Assembly: GCF_026151205.1 (NCBI RefSeq)
Contig: NC_087073.1
Coordinates: forward strand, 19,372,837 to 19,436,836
Length of the DNA: 64,000 nt
Direction: 5' to 3'
Source: Bolinopsis microptera
Taxonomy: Eukaryota; Ctenophora; Tentaculata; Lobata; Bolinopsidae
Shown here in pieces: positions 23,470 to 34,409 of the stretch (positions are counted from its first letter, which is position 1; each line of letters starts with the position of its first letter). The notes beneath the pieces were generated by a model. It had not been told where the DNA came from. It saw only the letters and a list, made by a program, of their open reading frames with translations, and ran no database searches. Made by a program: the position numbers and the translations under genes.

Positions 23470-24780
23470 ACTGCGAGCCCTGAGGCGGGAGGGATGTCTG
23501 GTGTTGATCGGATTAAGTTCAAACCTATTGGAATAGTAGTTGTTATAATATTACGAAAATTAAACCAAACCATAACCAAATAGAACAAATTTCAAAGGAA
23601 AAACCACGTGAACATGAAAGTAGAAGCAGTTAAAACCATCATAAGTCATGTACCCACCTCCCCAAAGAATTTGGTTTGCAACAGAATTATTCCAAATATG
23701 AAAGCAATATTTAAGAATCACAAAACTTCTTAAGTCAATTCAGTGCTTCTGAAGATATAATTTATCAAGAATCACAAGACACACGATAACTTAAAAACTG
23801 AGAACTAATCGTCTTATTGCCTAAGCGATCAGTGTCAAATGTTTAAAGAATGTTTAATTTGAATTAAAGGCAGCTCTGAGGTGGAGTTAATGCCAGTTTT
23901 CTCACTCTTGAAAAATAGTTAAGTCGTTTGAATTAGTCGTCTCGTGTGACCTTTGCCTGGAATAACTGCGGTTTGATTAAGCTAAGTAGTTCAACTAATA
24001 AGCAAAACATCGCGGAGGGGGCATTAGGCTACCTGGAATGCGAAATTTTTTCCCAATTTCTGATCCTCAATAATTGGAAAAAATAGGGTTAAAAATACGT
24101 CGATCAATGTTGGTTTTAATTACCGAGCTGACTTTTATGGCAAAACCTTTATATTCGAATATAAAGTGATTAAACACGCTTGTTAGTGCAGATATCTCTT
24201 TTAAATGGAAGAAAATCTTGCACTGTAGTTGTAGAGCAATTGAACATTCTCGTCAATGCAGAGCTCTCCTTTGAACCGAATCATAATCTGCCCTGCGATT
24301 GGTGGAATTGTGCAAACTGCTGAGTGCAAATGGGGGCCACTGCATTTATAAATGTATGCCAATATGTCTGTTACATCTAGCATGTGTCTCAGATCTGAGC
24401 AATAACCAAATCATTTGCAGCACTCAAAAGGATCGTTGACACATTGCGTCAGTCTCATCGTGGATTGCTGACGTAATGATTTGAATAGTCCCAAATGACT
24501 GAACAAACAATTATAATTCTGAGATAGATTTCTATTAAGTTTACACACTACACAGTTATTTAACTCGAAAATTGTATAATTTGGAAGGCTTCTTCCGTTT
24601 GTAGAAATGACATTTTTCTACATAATATACAGTCGTTGGTAAAATACCTCTTATACCAACATTGTAGATAGTAAACAATTACTGTCATTTCATTAAAACA
24701 CAAGCTACACCCTACGGCCTACACACACACAGGAAGTTCAATTACCAACAAGCCACACATTTGTTCCACAACTCTGAGAG
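23470..24780. other. No gene seen
   Basis: AT-rich intergenic sequence without convincing exons. Short ORFs at 23377-23583 and 24201-24383 (minus) have no recognisable features. Confidence -1.
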
Positions 24781-24783
24781 TGA

Positions 24784-25171
24784 GTTCAGTCTGCAGCAAC
24801 TTCTCTGGCAGCAGAAACTGCGCTAAACTCGGCTAGAAACTGCGCTAAACTCGGCTAGTTTCAGTCTGCAGCAACTTCTCTGGCAGCAGAAACTGCGCTA
24901 AACTCGGCTAGTTTCAGTCTGCAGCAACTTTGCTGACAGCAGAAACTGCGCTAAACTCGGCTAGTTTCAGTCTGCAGCAACTTTGCTGGCAGCAGAAACT
25001 GCGCTAAACTCGGCTAGTTTCAGTCAGCCACTAGTTCAGTCTGCAGCAACTTTGCTGGCAGCAGAAACTGCGCTAAACTCGGCTAGTTTCAGTCAGCCAC
25101 TAGTTCAGTCTGCAGCAACTTCTCTGGCAGCAGAAACTGCGCTAAACTCGGCTAGTTTCAGTCAGCCACTA
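24784..25171. repeat. About 54-70-bp tandem repeat, six copies
   Basis: Six copies of a unit containing cagtctgcagcaactt, ctggcagcagaaactg and cgctaaactcggct. Early copies are about 54-59 bp; the last three gain a 16-bp extension (cagtcagccactagtt), giving about 70 bp. One copy carries an internal partial duplication of the aaactgcgctaaactcggct part. The ORF across it (24983-25201) reads the repeat and is not treated as a gene. Confidence -1.
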
Positions 25172-26420
25172 TTCACGCAAAACCTGTTGGTGTACGAGTA
25201 GATTTAGAGCTCATCTATCAGATCCAGCATCCTGGTTCCTCACTTATCCCCGTCACAGCTGTAAACGTTAGTTTAACTAACGTTCTGCAGAAGCCAACGA
25301 AAAACAAGCAAAATGGGCGCGATTAAATTAGAAATTAAAAACAAATTTGATTAAAGTTCAGCTGTCAACTTTATTTAAATACCAAGCACCAAGTGAAGAT
25401 CTCGTTATTAATAAACTCGTTATAGCATGACGTCAATAGGGAGGAGATTCTTAATATAAACAGCTCAAGGGATGCTACTGGTAATACTACTGGTAATACT
25501 AACTGGTCATTATATTTATTTAACTTTAGTGAGCGTTTAAAAGCGAGCTCTTAAAAACAGTTCTGTTAGATACCGTGTGCCTACATATCTGCAGGTTGAG
25601 GACCTCCTTCTGATCCGCAAATAGTGTTTTATTGCACATCTGACAGTATTATAGCAATGCTTTAGTCCTACCAATGGTAGCTGGAATGATGGGTATAATA
25701 ATTACTGGAAGTTGGAACAACCCCCCATAATACTGCACGGCAAATAATAATTATCATAGTACAACAACTAGATCATCAAGATGGTTCTATAAGAAACACA
25801 AAGCGGTTACGGAGCAATTCATTCCAGTCTGGACAATGTGAACTTGCAAAATGCAGATTTTATTGACCACTGTGCTGGATCACATCGAGAAAATGACGCA
25901 GGTAACTGAAAGTGAGGCCTTATTAACTGTTGCGTAAGCAAATTTGCCAGGCTGTGACAACTTAGACCAAAAAGACCGAGTGAATGATCTAGGTTGAATT
26001 GAATTATAAAATTTTAGATGTTCCCACATTCATGGTGTATTACCAATAGGTCCAATACCAGCTCTCCGTCAATAACTGTATTTAGGGTACCGGCAGCCGG
26101 AATGCCCAAGTAGAGAATTTGTAAATGCAAAGGACAAAATTTGTAGAATCGTAGTCTTGAAACCTTTCTTCAACCAGCTCATTTCGACCAGGAAATTAAC
26201 GCAACTGCAATAAAATTCTATGCTAAAAGTATTTGAGGTATTTTCTGTCCGCAGTATTAAATGAAACCGCTTCAAAAGATCTGCCACTCCTTAGCTTCCA
26301 CCCAATCGAAAAACGCCACCTTACATTTTTAAAGTAGTCTGACCAATAGGAAATTTCTCAAGTAAGTAAGTAAGTTAATGGGATTTTAGAAATTTGAAAG
26401 AATGCAGAGTTCCAAAACCT
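25172..26420. other. No gene seen
   Basis: AT-rich intergenic sequence. Nothing resembling exons, RNA genes or element ends was recognised. Confidence -1.
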
Positions 26421-26589
26421 CATAGCTATAGTTACATTATTGAGGTCTGTAATCTGTATCGATGGTAAACAGAGACTCATAGCTATAGTTACATTATTGA
26501 GGTCTGTACTCTGTATCGATGGTAAACAGAGACTCATAGCTATAGTTACATTATTGAGTTCTGTACTCTGTAGCGATGGTAAACAGAGA
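26421..26589. repeat. 57-bp tandem repeat, three copies
   Basis: A unit beginning catagctatagttacattat and including ctgtatcgatggtaaacag is present three times at 26421, 26478 and 26535 with only a few substitutions. The overlapping minus ORF is an artefact of the repeat length being a multiple of three. Confidence -1.
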
Positions 26590-26840
26590 CGTGCTTTTTG
26601 CTGATGAAGACTCTGTTCCACGAGTACCGAAAGTCGTAGACTTTATAATCGTATTTTATCCCTTAAGCCGTTGATGGAAACATATAATAGTAATAATAAC
26701 TATAATAAACATTATCATATTAGTGGACTTTCTTGGTTGGGCTCTATCAATTTATCTTGATCGATCCAATCGTAGTAGTCTGGAACGAGTTAAATTTTAA
26801 GTTTGATGTATAAATTGAAATTCTTAAGTTTCAACTAATA

Positions 26841-27277
26841 TTCCAGCGATATATATCGCTGTCAGAATGAAGGTGAGCGATTAGACGGGCGACTACGGAG
26901 ATGTCGGCCAAACACCCGACCAGTTGCAATTATCAACTAACCTGGAAGATAACAGTTGACGATCTGATCGATAAGCTGCAGTTAGCTGCAGTCTTGCTAG
27001 GAGAGTAGGGGGCGTGATACTATAGCACAATCAATAATTTTTACAATTAGTTCATGACGCAGTTAGCATGACACAATACCATAAGATTATTCTAATTACA
27101 GTCGCAATTAGCGACAGTAAGTTAGATATAACATGTTAGTAATACATTAGTTAGTTATATGTAACATGCAAGTTGTACAAGTGAACGCGCTATTATTGCA
27201 GTTAGTAAATTGACAAACAGGTGAAATATTCAAATTCTCTGACGGCTTACCTTGTTTGACAGTGATATATCGCTGGA
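26841..27277. mobile_element. MITE-like element with 22-24-bp inverted termini
   Basis: The left end ttccagcgatatatatcgct (26841) is matched by the reverse complement of agtgatatatcgctggaa at the right end (to 27277), allowing a 2-nt indel. No clear target duplication is seen. The interior is non-coding, with TTAGT/AACTAA-rich sequence. It directly precedes the 42-bp minisatellite. Confidence -1.
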
Positions 27278-27340
27278 ACGCTATACTGAACCGTATTTCT
27301 CATCATATGGAGGCCACGAAAATCACGCGGACATAGTCAG

Positions 27341-28601
27341 CTGCAAGTACTAGTAGTAGTACCAGCTCAAGAACATTGTCAGGTGCAAGTACCAGTAGTA
27401 GTACCAGCTCAAGGACATTGTCAGGTGCAAGTACCAGTAGTAGTACCAGGCACCGGCTCAAGGACATTGTCAGGTGCAAGTACCAGTAGTAGTACCAGGC
27501 ACCGGCTCAAGGACATTGTCAGCTGAAAGTACCAGTAGAAGTACCAGCTCAAGGACATTGTCAGGTGCAAGTACCAGTAGTAGTACCAGCTCAAGGACAT
27601 TGTCAGCTGAAAGTACCAGTAGTAGTACCAGCTCAAGGACATTGTCAGGTGCAAGTACCAGTAGTAGTACCAGCTCAAGGACATTGTCAGGTGCAAGTAC
27701 CAGTAGTAGTACCAGCTCAAGGACATTGTCAGGTGCAAGTACCAGTAGTAGTACCAGCTCAAGGACATTGTCAGGTGCAAGTACCAGTAGTAGTACTAGC
27801 TCAAGGACATTGTCAGGTGCAAGTACCAGTAGTAGTACAGCTCAAGGACATTGTCAGGTGCAAGTACCAGTAGTAGTACCAGCTCAAGGACATTGTCAGG
27901 TGCAAGTACCAGTAGTAGTACCAGCTCAAGGACATTGTCAGGTGCAAGTACCAGTAGTAGTACTAGCTCAAGGACATTGTCAGGTGCAAGTACCAGTAGT
28001 AGTACTAGCTCAAGGACATTGTCAGCTGAAAGTACCAGTAGTAGTACCAGCTCAAGGACATTGTCAGGTGCAAGTACCAGTAGTAGTACCAGCTCAAGGA
28101 CATTGTCAGGTGCAAGTACCAGTAGTAGTACTAGCTCAAGGACATTGTCAGGCTGCAAGTACCAGTAGTAGTACAGCTCAAGGACATTGTCAGCTGAAAG
28201 TACCAGTAGTAGTACCAGCTCAAGGACATTGTCAGGTGCAAATACAAGTAATAGTACCAGCTCAAGGACATTGTCAGGTGCAACTACCAGTAGAAGTACC
28301 AGCTCAAGGACATTGTCAGGTGCAAGTACCAGTAGTAGTACCAGCTCAAGGACATTGTCAGCTGAAAGTACCAGTAGTAGTACCAGCTCAAGGACATTGT
28401 CAGGTGCAAATACAAGTAATAGTACCAGCTCAAGGACATTGTCAGGTGCAACTACCAGTAGAAGTACCAGCTCAAGGACATTGTCAGGTGCAAGTACCAG
28501 TAGTAGTACCAGCTCAAGGACATTGTCAGGTGCAAGTACCAGTAGTAGTACCAGCTCAAGGACATTGTCAGGTGCAAGTACCAGTAGTAGTACCAGCTCA
28601 A
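27341..28601 (+). repeat. 42-bp minisatellite, about 30 copies
   Basis: The unit is ggtgcaagtaccagtagtag followed by taccagctcaaggacattgtca (42 bp, 14 codons). All three forward frames and at least two reverse frames stay open for long distances because the unit is a multiple of three and stop-poor. Unit variants (gctgaaagt, gcaaatacaagtaatag, gcaactaccagtagaag) recur in the same order twice (about 28190-28330 and 28360-28480), showing a recent segmental duplication within the array. One-base changes near 27838 and 28150-28175, and 7-nt insertions near 27450 and 27498, break the frame. Confidence -1.
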
Positions 28602-28768
28602 GGAAAGCCGCATCACAGTTCACAGATATCAAATTGGAAATACAGACACAAAATCTCGATGACGATCCAGCAGAGTCTGCCAGGAACTTGATCATCAAAC
28701 TAAAGGAACGGGTTACTGATTTAATGACCAGGTATTACGAGCTTACCGGGTCCCGGAAATTGTCTTGA
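28187..28768 (+). CDS. Possible Ser/Thr-rich repeat protein, C-terminal part
   Basis: One frame of the minisatellite reads as a Ser/Thr-rich 14-residue repeat, GASTSSSTSSRTLS, and continues past the array into about 55 unique residues (from KAASQFTDIKLEIQTQ to the stop at 28766-28768). This tail has the charged, helical look of real protein (NLIIKLKERVTDLMTRYYEL). A mucin-like or structural repeat protein is conceivable. Against it, the frame is interrupted within the array and no start exon was found. Chance openness of a stop-poor repeat cannot be excluded. Confidence -1.
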   Translation: MSAESTSSSTSSRTLSGANTSNSTSSRTLSGATTSRSTSSRTLSGASTSSSTSSRTLSAESTSSSTSSRTLSGANTSNSTSSRTLSGATTSRSTSSRTLSGASTSSSTSSRTLSGASTSSSTSSRTLSGASTSSSTSSRKAASQFTDIKLEIQTQNLDDDPAESARNLIIKLKERVTDLMTRYYELTGSRKLS

Positions 28769-28874
28769 ACTGGATTATATTGATTGCAATCTCAATCCTT
28801 ATAAAAGGAGCTGTAACGAGCGGTACATATTAATCAAAGGCTGTTTATTGTAAAATATTTACATTGCTTTACAG

Positions 28875-28942
28875 ATTGGCCACAGGGAAGTTGTGGCATG
28901 CACTCAGCCAATGGTTGGAACATGTCCTAAATGTAGTGGGTG
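28875..28942 (+). other. Candidate internal exon with a CPKC motif
   Basis: An acceptor (attgctttacag) is followed by an open stretch encoding IGHREVVACTQPMVGTCPKC and then a donor-like gtgggtgag. The paired cysteines suggest a zinc-binding knuckle. No partner exons were found, so this is only a candidate piece of a gene or an old transposase fragment. Confidence -1.
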
Positions 28943-30291
28943 AGTTGCAGGGAGGTAGGATAGTTGTGATCCATCGCAGAAAACTGGGTTTTCAAACATT
29001 TTGAAAAAAATGGAAAAATTTTGAGAATCCATGTAAATTAAATACGAATTGTGCCTTGAAACATCTCCGCCCAAAAAGGGCCTTTTCTATATGTTAACAA
29101 GTAAGTTTTGGCCTTTTAAAATCGGTTTGTTTCGGTGGTTCCCTTCTGTGTGTAATTCATGAGGCACGATAAGAGCTCTGAGCTGCAGTTCCAATGGTTT
29201 TTGGACAAAAATTATAAATTCGAAAGATGTTTCCATTTTGAGGAATCACTATGAGAAATTCTCTAGTCCACTTGCGCCGATTCATTTAAATAAACATAAA
29301 AAGAGTAATCGTTAACACTATAAATGCGCGGCACCTTTTTTTATGTACCGGACGCGAGGTTCGTTTGGACATCTAATTTGAATTGCAAATCAGCTGTTTG
29401 ACAGAATGCCTCGTTAGAATGAGAATAAACCAATAAATTAAATAGCATGCATCAAATAATACCAATATCGAGTTTGGCTAGCATAAACTAATTACAACAC
29501 TACTAATTACAAAACTACAAATCTATTGGCTCCAAGTAATTGCGTAATAAATTCACTATACACTACACTACACACTACTATGTCAATGTGTTTACCGTGT
29601 TTGGGTGCCCATCATATTTTACAAATGGGAGCAATATATTTGAACGATTCTATTTTATATTCATTTATTGCTGTACTCTGTAAAATTTGAAAAGTATTTA
29701 ATAAAAATAATTTAAAAAAACATTTATTGAGGAAACGATGTAACAGAGTCAATATATTTTAACGTTGCCATGGGGTGGCAAGAACTCATACATGTTTGTT
29801 TGTTTGTTTGTTAATGTTCATTAAGCATTAAGAGTTCTGTAAAATTGCCCACTCAGCGAAAAATTCTTAGCAAAATCCTTATTGAAACCTAAAAATAAGG
29901 TCGTGCGGATATTTAGTGCGGATATTTAGTGTTTAGGAGTTGACCGCACTCCATGGATCATCAGCCGGGTAAGATCCGCGGCAGTGGGACCCTTATTTCT
30001 GTGGGATCCTGCTATTTCACAGGATCGAACAGAGAAAAGGGCTGGCACGAAGAACAGATAGTGAAACTATTTGTTCCCCCCACTGAGGCGCAAGCAAGGG
30101 TTGTTGCCTGGCCTTTTTAAAATCCTCAACGTGGTAGGTAAAATCCAAGTTGTGGTTGCTAAAATCGTGATAAAATCTTGATAGTAGCTGATAAAATAAT
30201 AAAATCGTGGTCTACTAAAACGCAGACACGGTGCTTAGCTGGTTAGGGTTCCTCTTTTGGGGTCACCAGGACATCTTCTCTGTACGTCACC
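28943..30291. other. No gene seen
   Basis: AT-rich sequence with a TTTG microsatellite (29796-29813) and a 16-bp direct duplication (gtgcggatatttagtg, about 29903-29932). The region 29935-30130 is less AT-rich and contains ggatcctgctatttcacagg, but no known RNA or element was recognised. Confidence -1.
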
Positions 30292-30816
30292 TCAGATGAC
30301 AGGATGAGATCCGATAAATCGGAGGCTCATGCTCCTCACAGTCACTTCGATCGGTTGCACTTCAATAATGCAGGGCAGTGAAACCGACTGCGTTAGCCTG
30401 GGTGCAGGCGGAGCTGCAGTTTCTGTGAGGAGTTCTGGCTTCACCAAGACCACTTCTTTGTTAACACTAACAGGTAGGACCACTTGAGGAGATTGCAACT
30501 CATCTGTTTGAGTCCTGATATCCGCTGTCTGCGGCACTGGTGTAGTTGCGGCATCCGCCACCACGATTCTTTTAGGCATTCTTTTCTCTGCTGCCCTTTC
30601 AATTGTACTGATTTTCTGGTCCAAATATTCAGCGAACTCCTCGTTCGCCAAATTGCTCGTCAGCTCGTAGCTGGCCATTCGACTTTCCACGTCCTCAAGA
30701 GCAGTGTCGACTGCTCGTTTGCTGGAACGGGCCCAGAAAACTCCAATAATACCGCCAAGGATGACGGCTAGTAGTAAGCCGAAGCTTACTAACATAAGGA
30801 TTTCTTCGAAGATCAT
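30292..30816 (-). CDS. Small single-pass membrane protein with an LC8-type TQT motif
   Basis: An intronless ORF of 174 aa. A short N-terminal segment is followed by one membrane helix (about residues 6-30, LMLVSFGLLLAVILGGIIGVFW), a basic stop-transfer (ARSSKR), an acidic helical stretch (about 35-80), and a Pro/Val-rich tail. The tail contains IRTQTDE, which fits the TQT core bound by dynein light chain LC8. The architecture resembles the two intronless membrane proteins at 41.6 and 44.3 kb, but the sequences are not clearly related. Function is not recognised. Unlike most genes here it has a TATA box and no obvious acceptor before the ATG. Confidence -1.
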   Translation of the reverse strand: MIFEEILMLVSFGLLLAVILGGIIGVFWARSSKRAVDTALEDVESRMASYELTSNLANEEFAEYLDQKISTIERAAEKRMPKRIVVADAATTPVPQTADIRTQTDELQSPQVVLPVSVNKEVVLVKPELLTETAAPPAPRLTQSVSLPCIIEVQPIEVTVRSMSLRFIGSHPVI

Positions 30817-30911
30817 CTTTTCTTTGTCTTTGAAGATGGTAAAAATAGTATTAATTCAAGATAATGATATTGTTGAAGGAATACTGGCAGGAAGATAATC
30901 TGTTGTCACAG

Positions 30912-30936
30912 TATTTATACCCAAATCCAGCACGTG
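30912..30936 (-). promoter_or_regulatory. TATA box and E-box upstream of the small membrane protein gene
   Basis: On the minus strand a GGTATAAATACTG (TATA core at about 30912-30919) lies about 100 nt before the ATG at 30816, with CACGTG-containing sequence (ccagcacgtgcaag) just upstream. The spacing fits a TATA box with transcription starting near 30885-30890 and a 5' UTR of about 70 nt. Confidence -1.
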
Positions 30937-31532
30937 CAAGTTTCAAGTCAGTTGCGCGTGCAAATTGATTTTATCGAGGGGGTTGGTATGGTAACAAGAA
31001 TCTCGGCTGCTGTGTGAGCATGGTTGGTCTGTTTGACCTGGGAAAGGGAAGGTAGCAACCAGATTCATGTAAACCCACATCTATCAATAAAAATCTTCAA
31101 GCTACGCTACTCTGTACTCGCTAAAACACATTAGCCCATAAATTACTTAATTACACGCTTTAGAAATTATCATCACAGGACAACATTACACTTAAAAACT
31201 TTGAACATAACACGAGGAAATATGGACAGAACTGAACAAGAACCACATTCGAAGACTGAAAAATCTGGAGGACTCTGCAACCCAGGAATGAACTATTCAC
31301 TTATCATCGCTCAATTATCATCAATAATCGGTTTGGTATCGACGTTACAAACTTTGATTTTCCGACTTTAAAGCTGAACTCTAAATGCTTAATGAACACA
31401 CTTGCAGGTACCACCCGTATTCACACGCAGACCTGAGTTTAGTAATTTCCGATACAAGATTGGGGACGGGTTCTATAAACAAACAAACAAACAAATAATA
31501 TATTATATTATATCGAATATTATTACAATTAA
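30937..31532. other. No gene seen
   Basis: Promoter-side and intergenic sequence up to the large transposon. A short CAAA microsatellite (about 31478-31494) precedes the insertion site. Confidence -1.
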
Positions 31533-31579
31533 GAACCACAGTGGAAAATGTTGGGATTTTAATTTCGCAGAAAACGATA

Positions 31580-31715
31580 TAAAAATAATCGTACGATTAT
31601 CGACGATAATCGTCGCGCGCGCGTTAAACGCACGATAATCGTCTAATCTGACGATAATCGTCATATTTGGCGAATAACGCTATTTCGCGACGTTTATTAG
31701 GCGATAATGAGCGAT
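31580..31715. repeat. Left subterminal repeat cluster of the transposon
   Basis: Several copies of acgataatcg or its complement cgattatcgt (about 31588-31652) plus related forms (gcgataatga, cacgataatc), interspersed with CG-rich cgcgcgcg. They probably act as transposase binding sites, as subterminal repeats do in CACTA-type elements. The match to the right cluster is by motif, not by long alignment. Confidence -1.
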
Positions 31716-32550
31716 ATCACGATAATCACACAATAAATCATGGAAATAAAATGTATTTGTTATTTCATGTAACGAAGGAAGTATTTCGGTTATGCTTTAA
31801 TATGGAAATCAGAAATCGGATTCATATTTACAGTCTACTGGTAATGTTCCGCAAGCTTCGTAATCGTAGTGAACGCAAAACGAATGAAATTGAAAATGTC
31901 ATGTTTCACAATGAAATTTGATACTTTAATTTATTGTTATCGATAAGATTAGTTACATATATGATATAAGACAGCGGTAGTAAATATGAAATATTTATCA
32001 TCTATCTAAGTTTGGCACGCAGCGCGCGGGCCGGTATCTTTTGTATAATGTATAATATGTAGTTTCCTAGTGTAATGTTTAACCCGAGAAGTAATTGCCA
32101 CAGTGAAAAATTAGATTTTATAAAATTATATTATTCATTTTAACTATTGTGTTTAGTGAACAAATTTTAGCGATCATTGAAAACATTTGTCAAATTGAAT
32201 TTAAATTAATGTCTAAGCGGCGGGCCAGCGCGTTATTTTGAGCCGCGCACCAAAACCGATTTTAATGGACTTAGAATTCATAATACGAATCGAGCGCCTG
32301 TAATGTCGTTCGAGACAGATACGCTCTCCTTGGTAACGAGCCAAGTCTATTGTTTACATTTTGTACGTGATAAATCTGATCGGGCCTTGTGATAGGAATT
32401 TAGTAGTCGGCAGTCAGAACTTTAATGACGATTATTTAGATACATGAAATTGTGTAATTTGCAATCATAACTGTTTTGACTTTTGAACCACGCAACTAAA
32501 TTACTCTTGGTAATCAGTAAAAGTAATAACACATTCACAATAGAACTCAA

Positions 32551-33889
32551 ATGGATAATTCGAGACTGGTAATGTTCGCCGGGCTTACTGAGACGAATCA
32601 GCTGAAGCCCCTGGGCTCAAATGAGCTCAGGGGGAAATGCTGGCAGTGAGTTATCTTACCAGTTACCTCAATTATGAATATTCAAACATAGCATCAAAAA
32701 ATTTCATTTTGAACAACACTTTAATAAAAAGATTTTATCCGTTGAGAAACTAATAATCACCAATTCAATCCGATTTTATTGAATCATAATTTCAGACACT
32801 TTCGAGCACGGTACCCCGGGCTGAAGGAGACAGCGATCAGGCAGGCCATCGCCAAGTTCTGCTATATCGAGGGTAAGAAATTACATAATGAGTTTGGCTC
32901 TAACACACTTGATTAATTTTGTAGTTCAAATTAATGTATGGTAATCTACCAAGTCAATACGTTACATTTGAGCTTGATTCGGTGACTTGAGGAACTGCCC
33001 ATAAGACAAAATATTGCAGAGAGTGCTGTTACCCCAGCACAATGCCGGGAGGTGCGGCTGCGGATGAAAAAATACGCAGCCGACGAGAAACACCGGCTGA
33101 AGAGAAGAAAGCTGGATCAGGAGCCGCAGCAGAGCACCAGCTCAGGGACCCAAACGGATCCCATACACGCTCTGTCTTGTAAGGTAGGGTCTCGTTTCTC
33201 AATTACCACCACATATTTGGTATTATACTTATTCTAACTGCCACGTATTTTCCTCATAATTGTGATGACTACATCCACCAACTTCTAATTAGGATTGCGA
33301 GACCGCCTCAATGAGGCACCAAGTAGAGTTGCATCAGGCTAAGCTGGCGGAAATGAGGACCGAGCTGCTGCTGCGGGAGTGCAGCTCACCAGTTCAGTCC
33401 CAAGTGGCTGAAAGGAGGTAAGACTGATTGATAATATTTCTACATGTTCCAATATTATTTTCTCATCTCTTTTCATACTCATTGGGAAGAATTCACCCGA
33501 CAGTTAAATCTTGATTTGTAACTTTATTTCAGTACGGCGGTGATATTTACACCACAGCGGGAGTTTGCTAGCTCTTCGGCCCTCCCGACTCTCGAGGTCA
33601 GACCGTCACCGAGGTCGAGAGTCGCCTCACAAGCCTCGTACGCCTCAAGGTGAGAAGTCATTATAAGAAACTTTTTGCGTTTTGTTTCTAGATGTTTGAG
33701 CAAGTAAGAATGATGATTAACAAGAGCGCAATGCACACTTTCTGCTATCATTAACAACTGATTTTCACTTTCAGTGCGAGCGATTGTTTTGGACCAGAGT
33801 CCATTATTGAGAGCCGGGTGAGACAGGCGGCCCAGAAAAGGGCTAGAGATTCAGCCAAGAAAACTTTCAGTTTCAAAGATTTTAGATAG
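32551..33889 (+). CDS. Transposon accessory protein (unknown family, basic C-terminus)
   Basis: Six in-phase exons: 32551-32645, 32796-32872, 33020-33183, 33293-33417, 33533-33649 and 33775-33889, giving 230 aa with a stop at 33887. The N-terminal 50 residues (LRGKCWQHFRARYPG ... IRQAIAKFCYIE) look like a small helical DNA-binding fold of the kind found in transposon accessory proteins. A basic stretch (MKKYAADEKHRLKRRKL) is likely a nuclear signal. Then comes STSSGTQTDP, a TQT motif compatible with dynein light chain binding, and a helical Glu/Leu segment. The C-terminus is again basic (QKRARDSAKKTF). It lies upstream of and in the same direction as the transposase. I do not recognise the family. 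The ATG follows an acceptor-like aatag by 7 nt. Confidence -1.
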
Positions 33890-34409
33890 ATTTATTGTGT
33901 TCTCTGAGAAGATTTATCATCATTTTGCAATTAAACTTTCAACTAAACTTGTAATTAAACTTTCAACTAAACTTGTAATTAAACTTGTAACTAAACTTTT
34001 CACTGAACTTGTAACTATGAATCGATGTATAATGTATATTGTATAATGTATCTAATGTGTAATGTATTTAATGTATAGTGTAGGTAATGTAAAAAGTGAC
34101 AGATAAATACCCAGAACTTGCAGGCAGTTTTCACGCTCATTGATAATCAGAACTGAATTTTACAACATATTAACATTTAATTTCCCTGAACTGCAATGTA
34201 TTTATCTGTCAAAGCCCCAAACGGTCTATCAGCCTCCACGCGGCTTGGGGTGGGTGGTGTATTGATGTATTTCTGTAATTATCGTACACTAGCGAATGAT
34301 TCCAAAAAAAGTATTTTCATTTGTCTTCGGAAGTTACTTAACTCTTGTTGCATGAAACCTAGAGGCACAGTAATCAAATTCAAGTAAAATTCATATTTTA
34401 GATCGTATC

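Noticed and set aside
27421-28698. Long minus-strand ORFs across the 42-bp array
   Set aside because: They are read-throughs of a stop-poor repeat whose unit is a multiple of three; they give near-pure Leu/Val or Trp/Tyr repeats and have no unique flanks.
31537-31585. Full RSS (heptamer, 12/23 spacer, nonamer) at the transposon end
   Set aside because: At 23-nt spacing the left end has gcagaaaac, only a partial nonamer match, and the right end has no counterpart; only the heptamer identity is kept.
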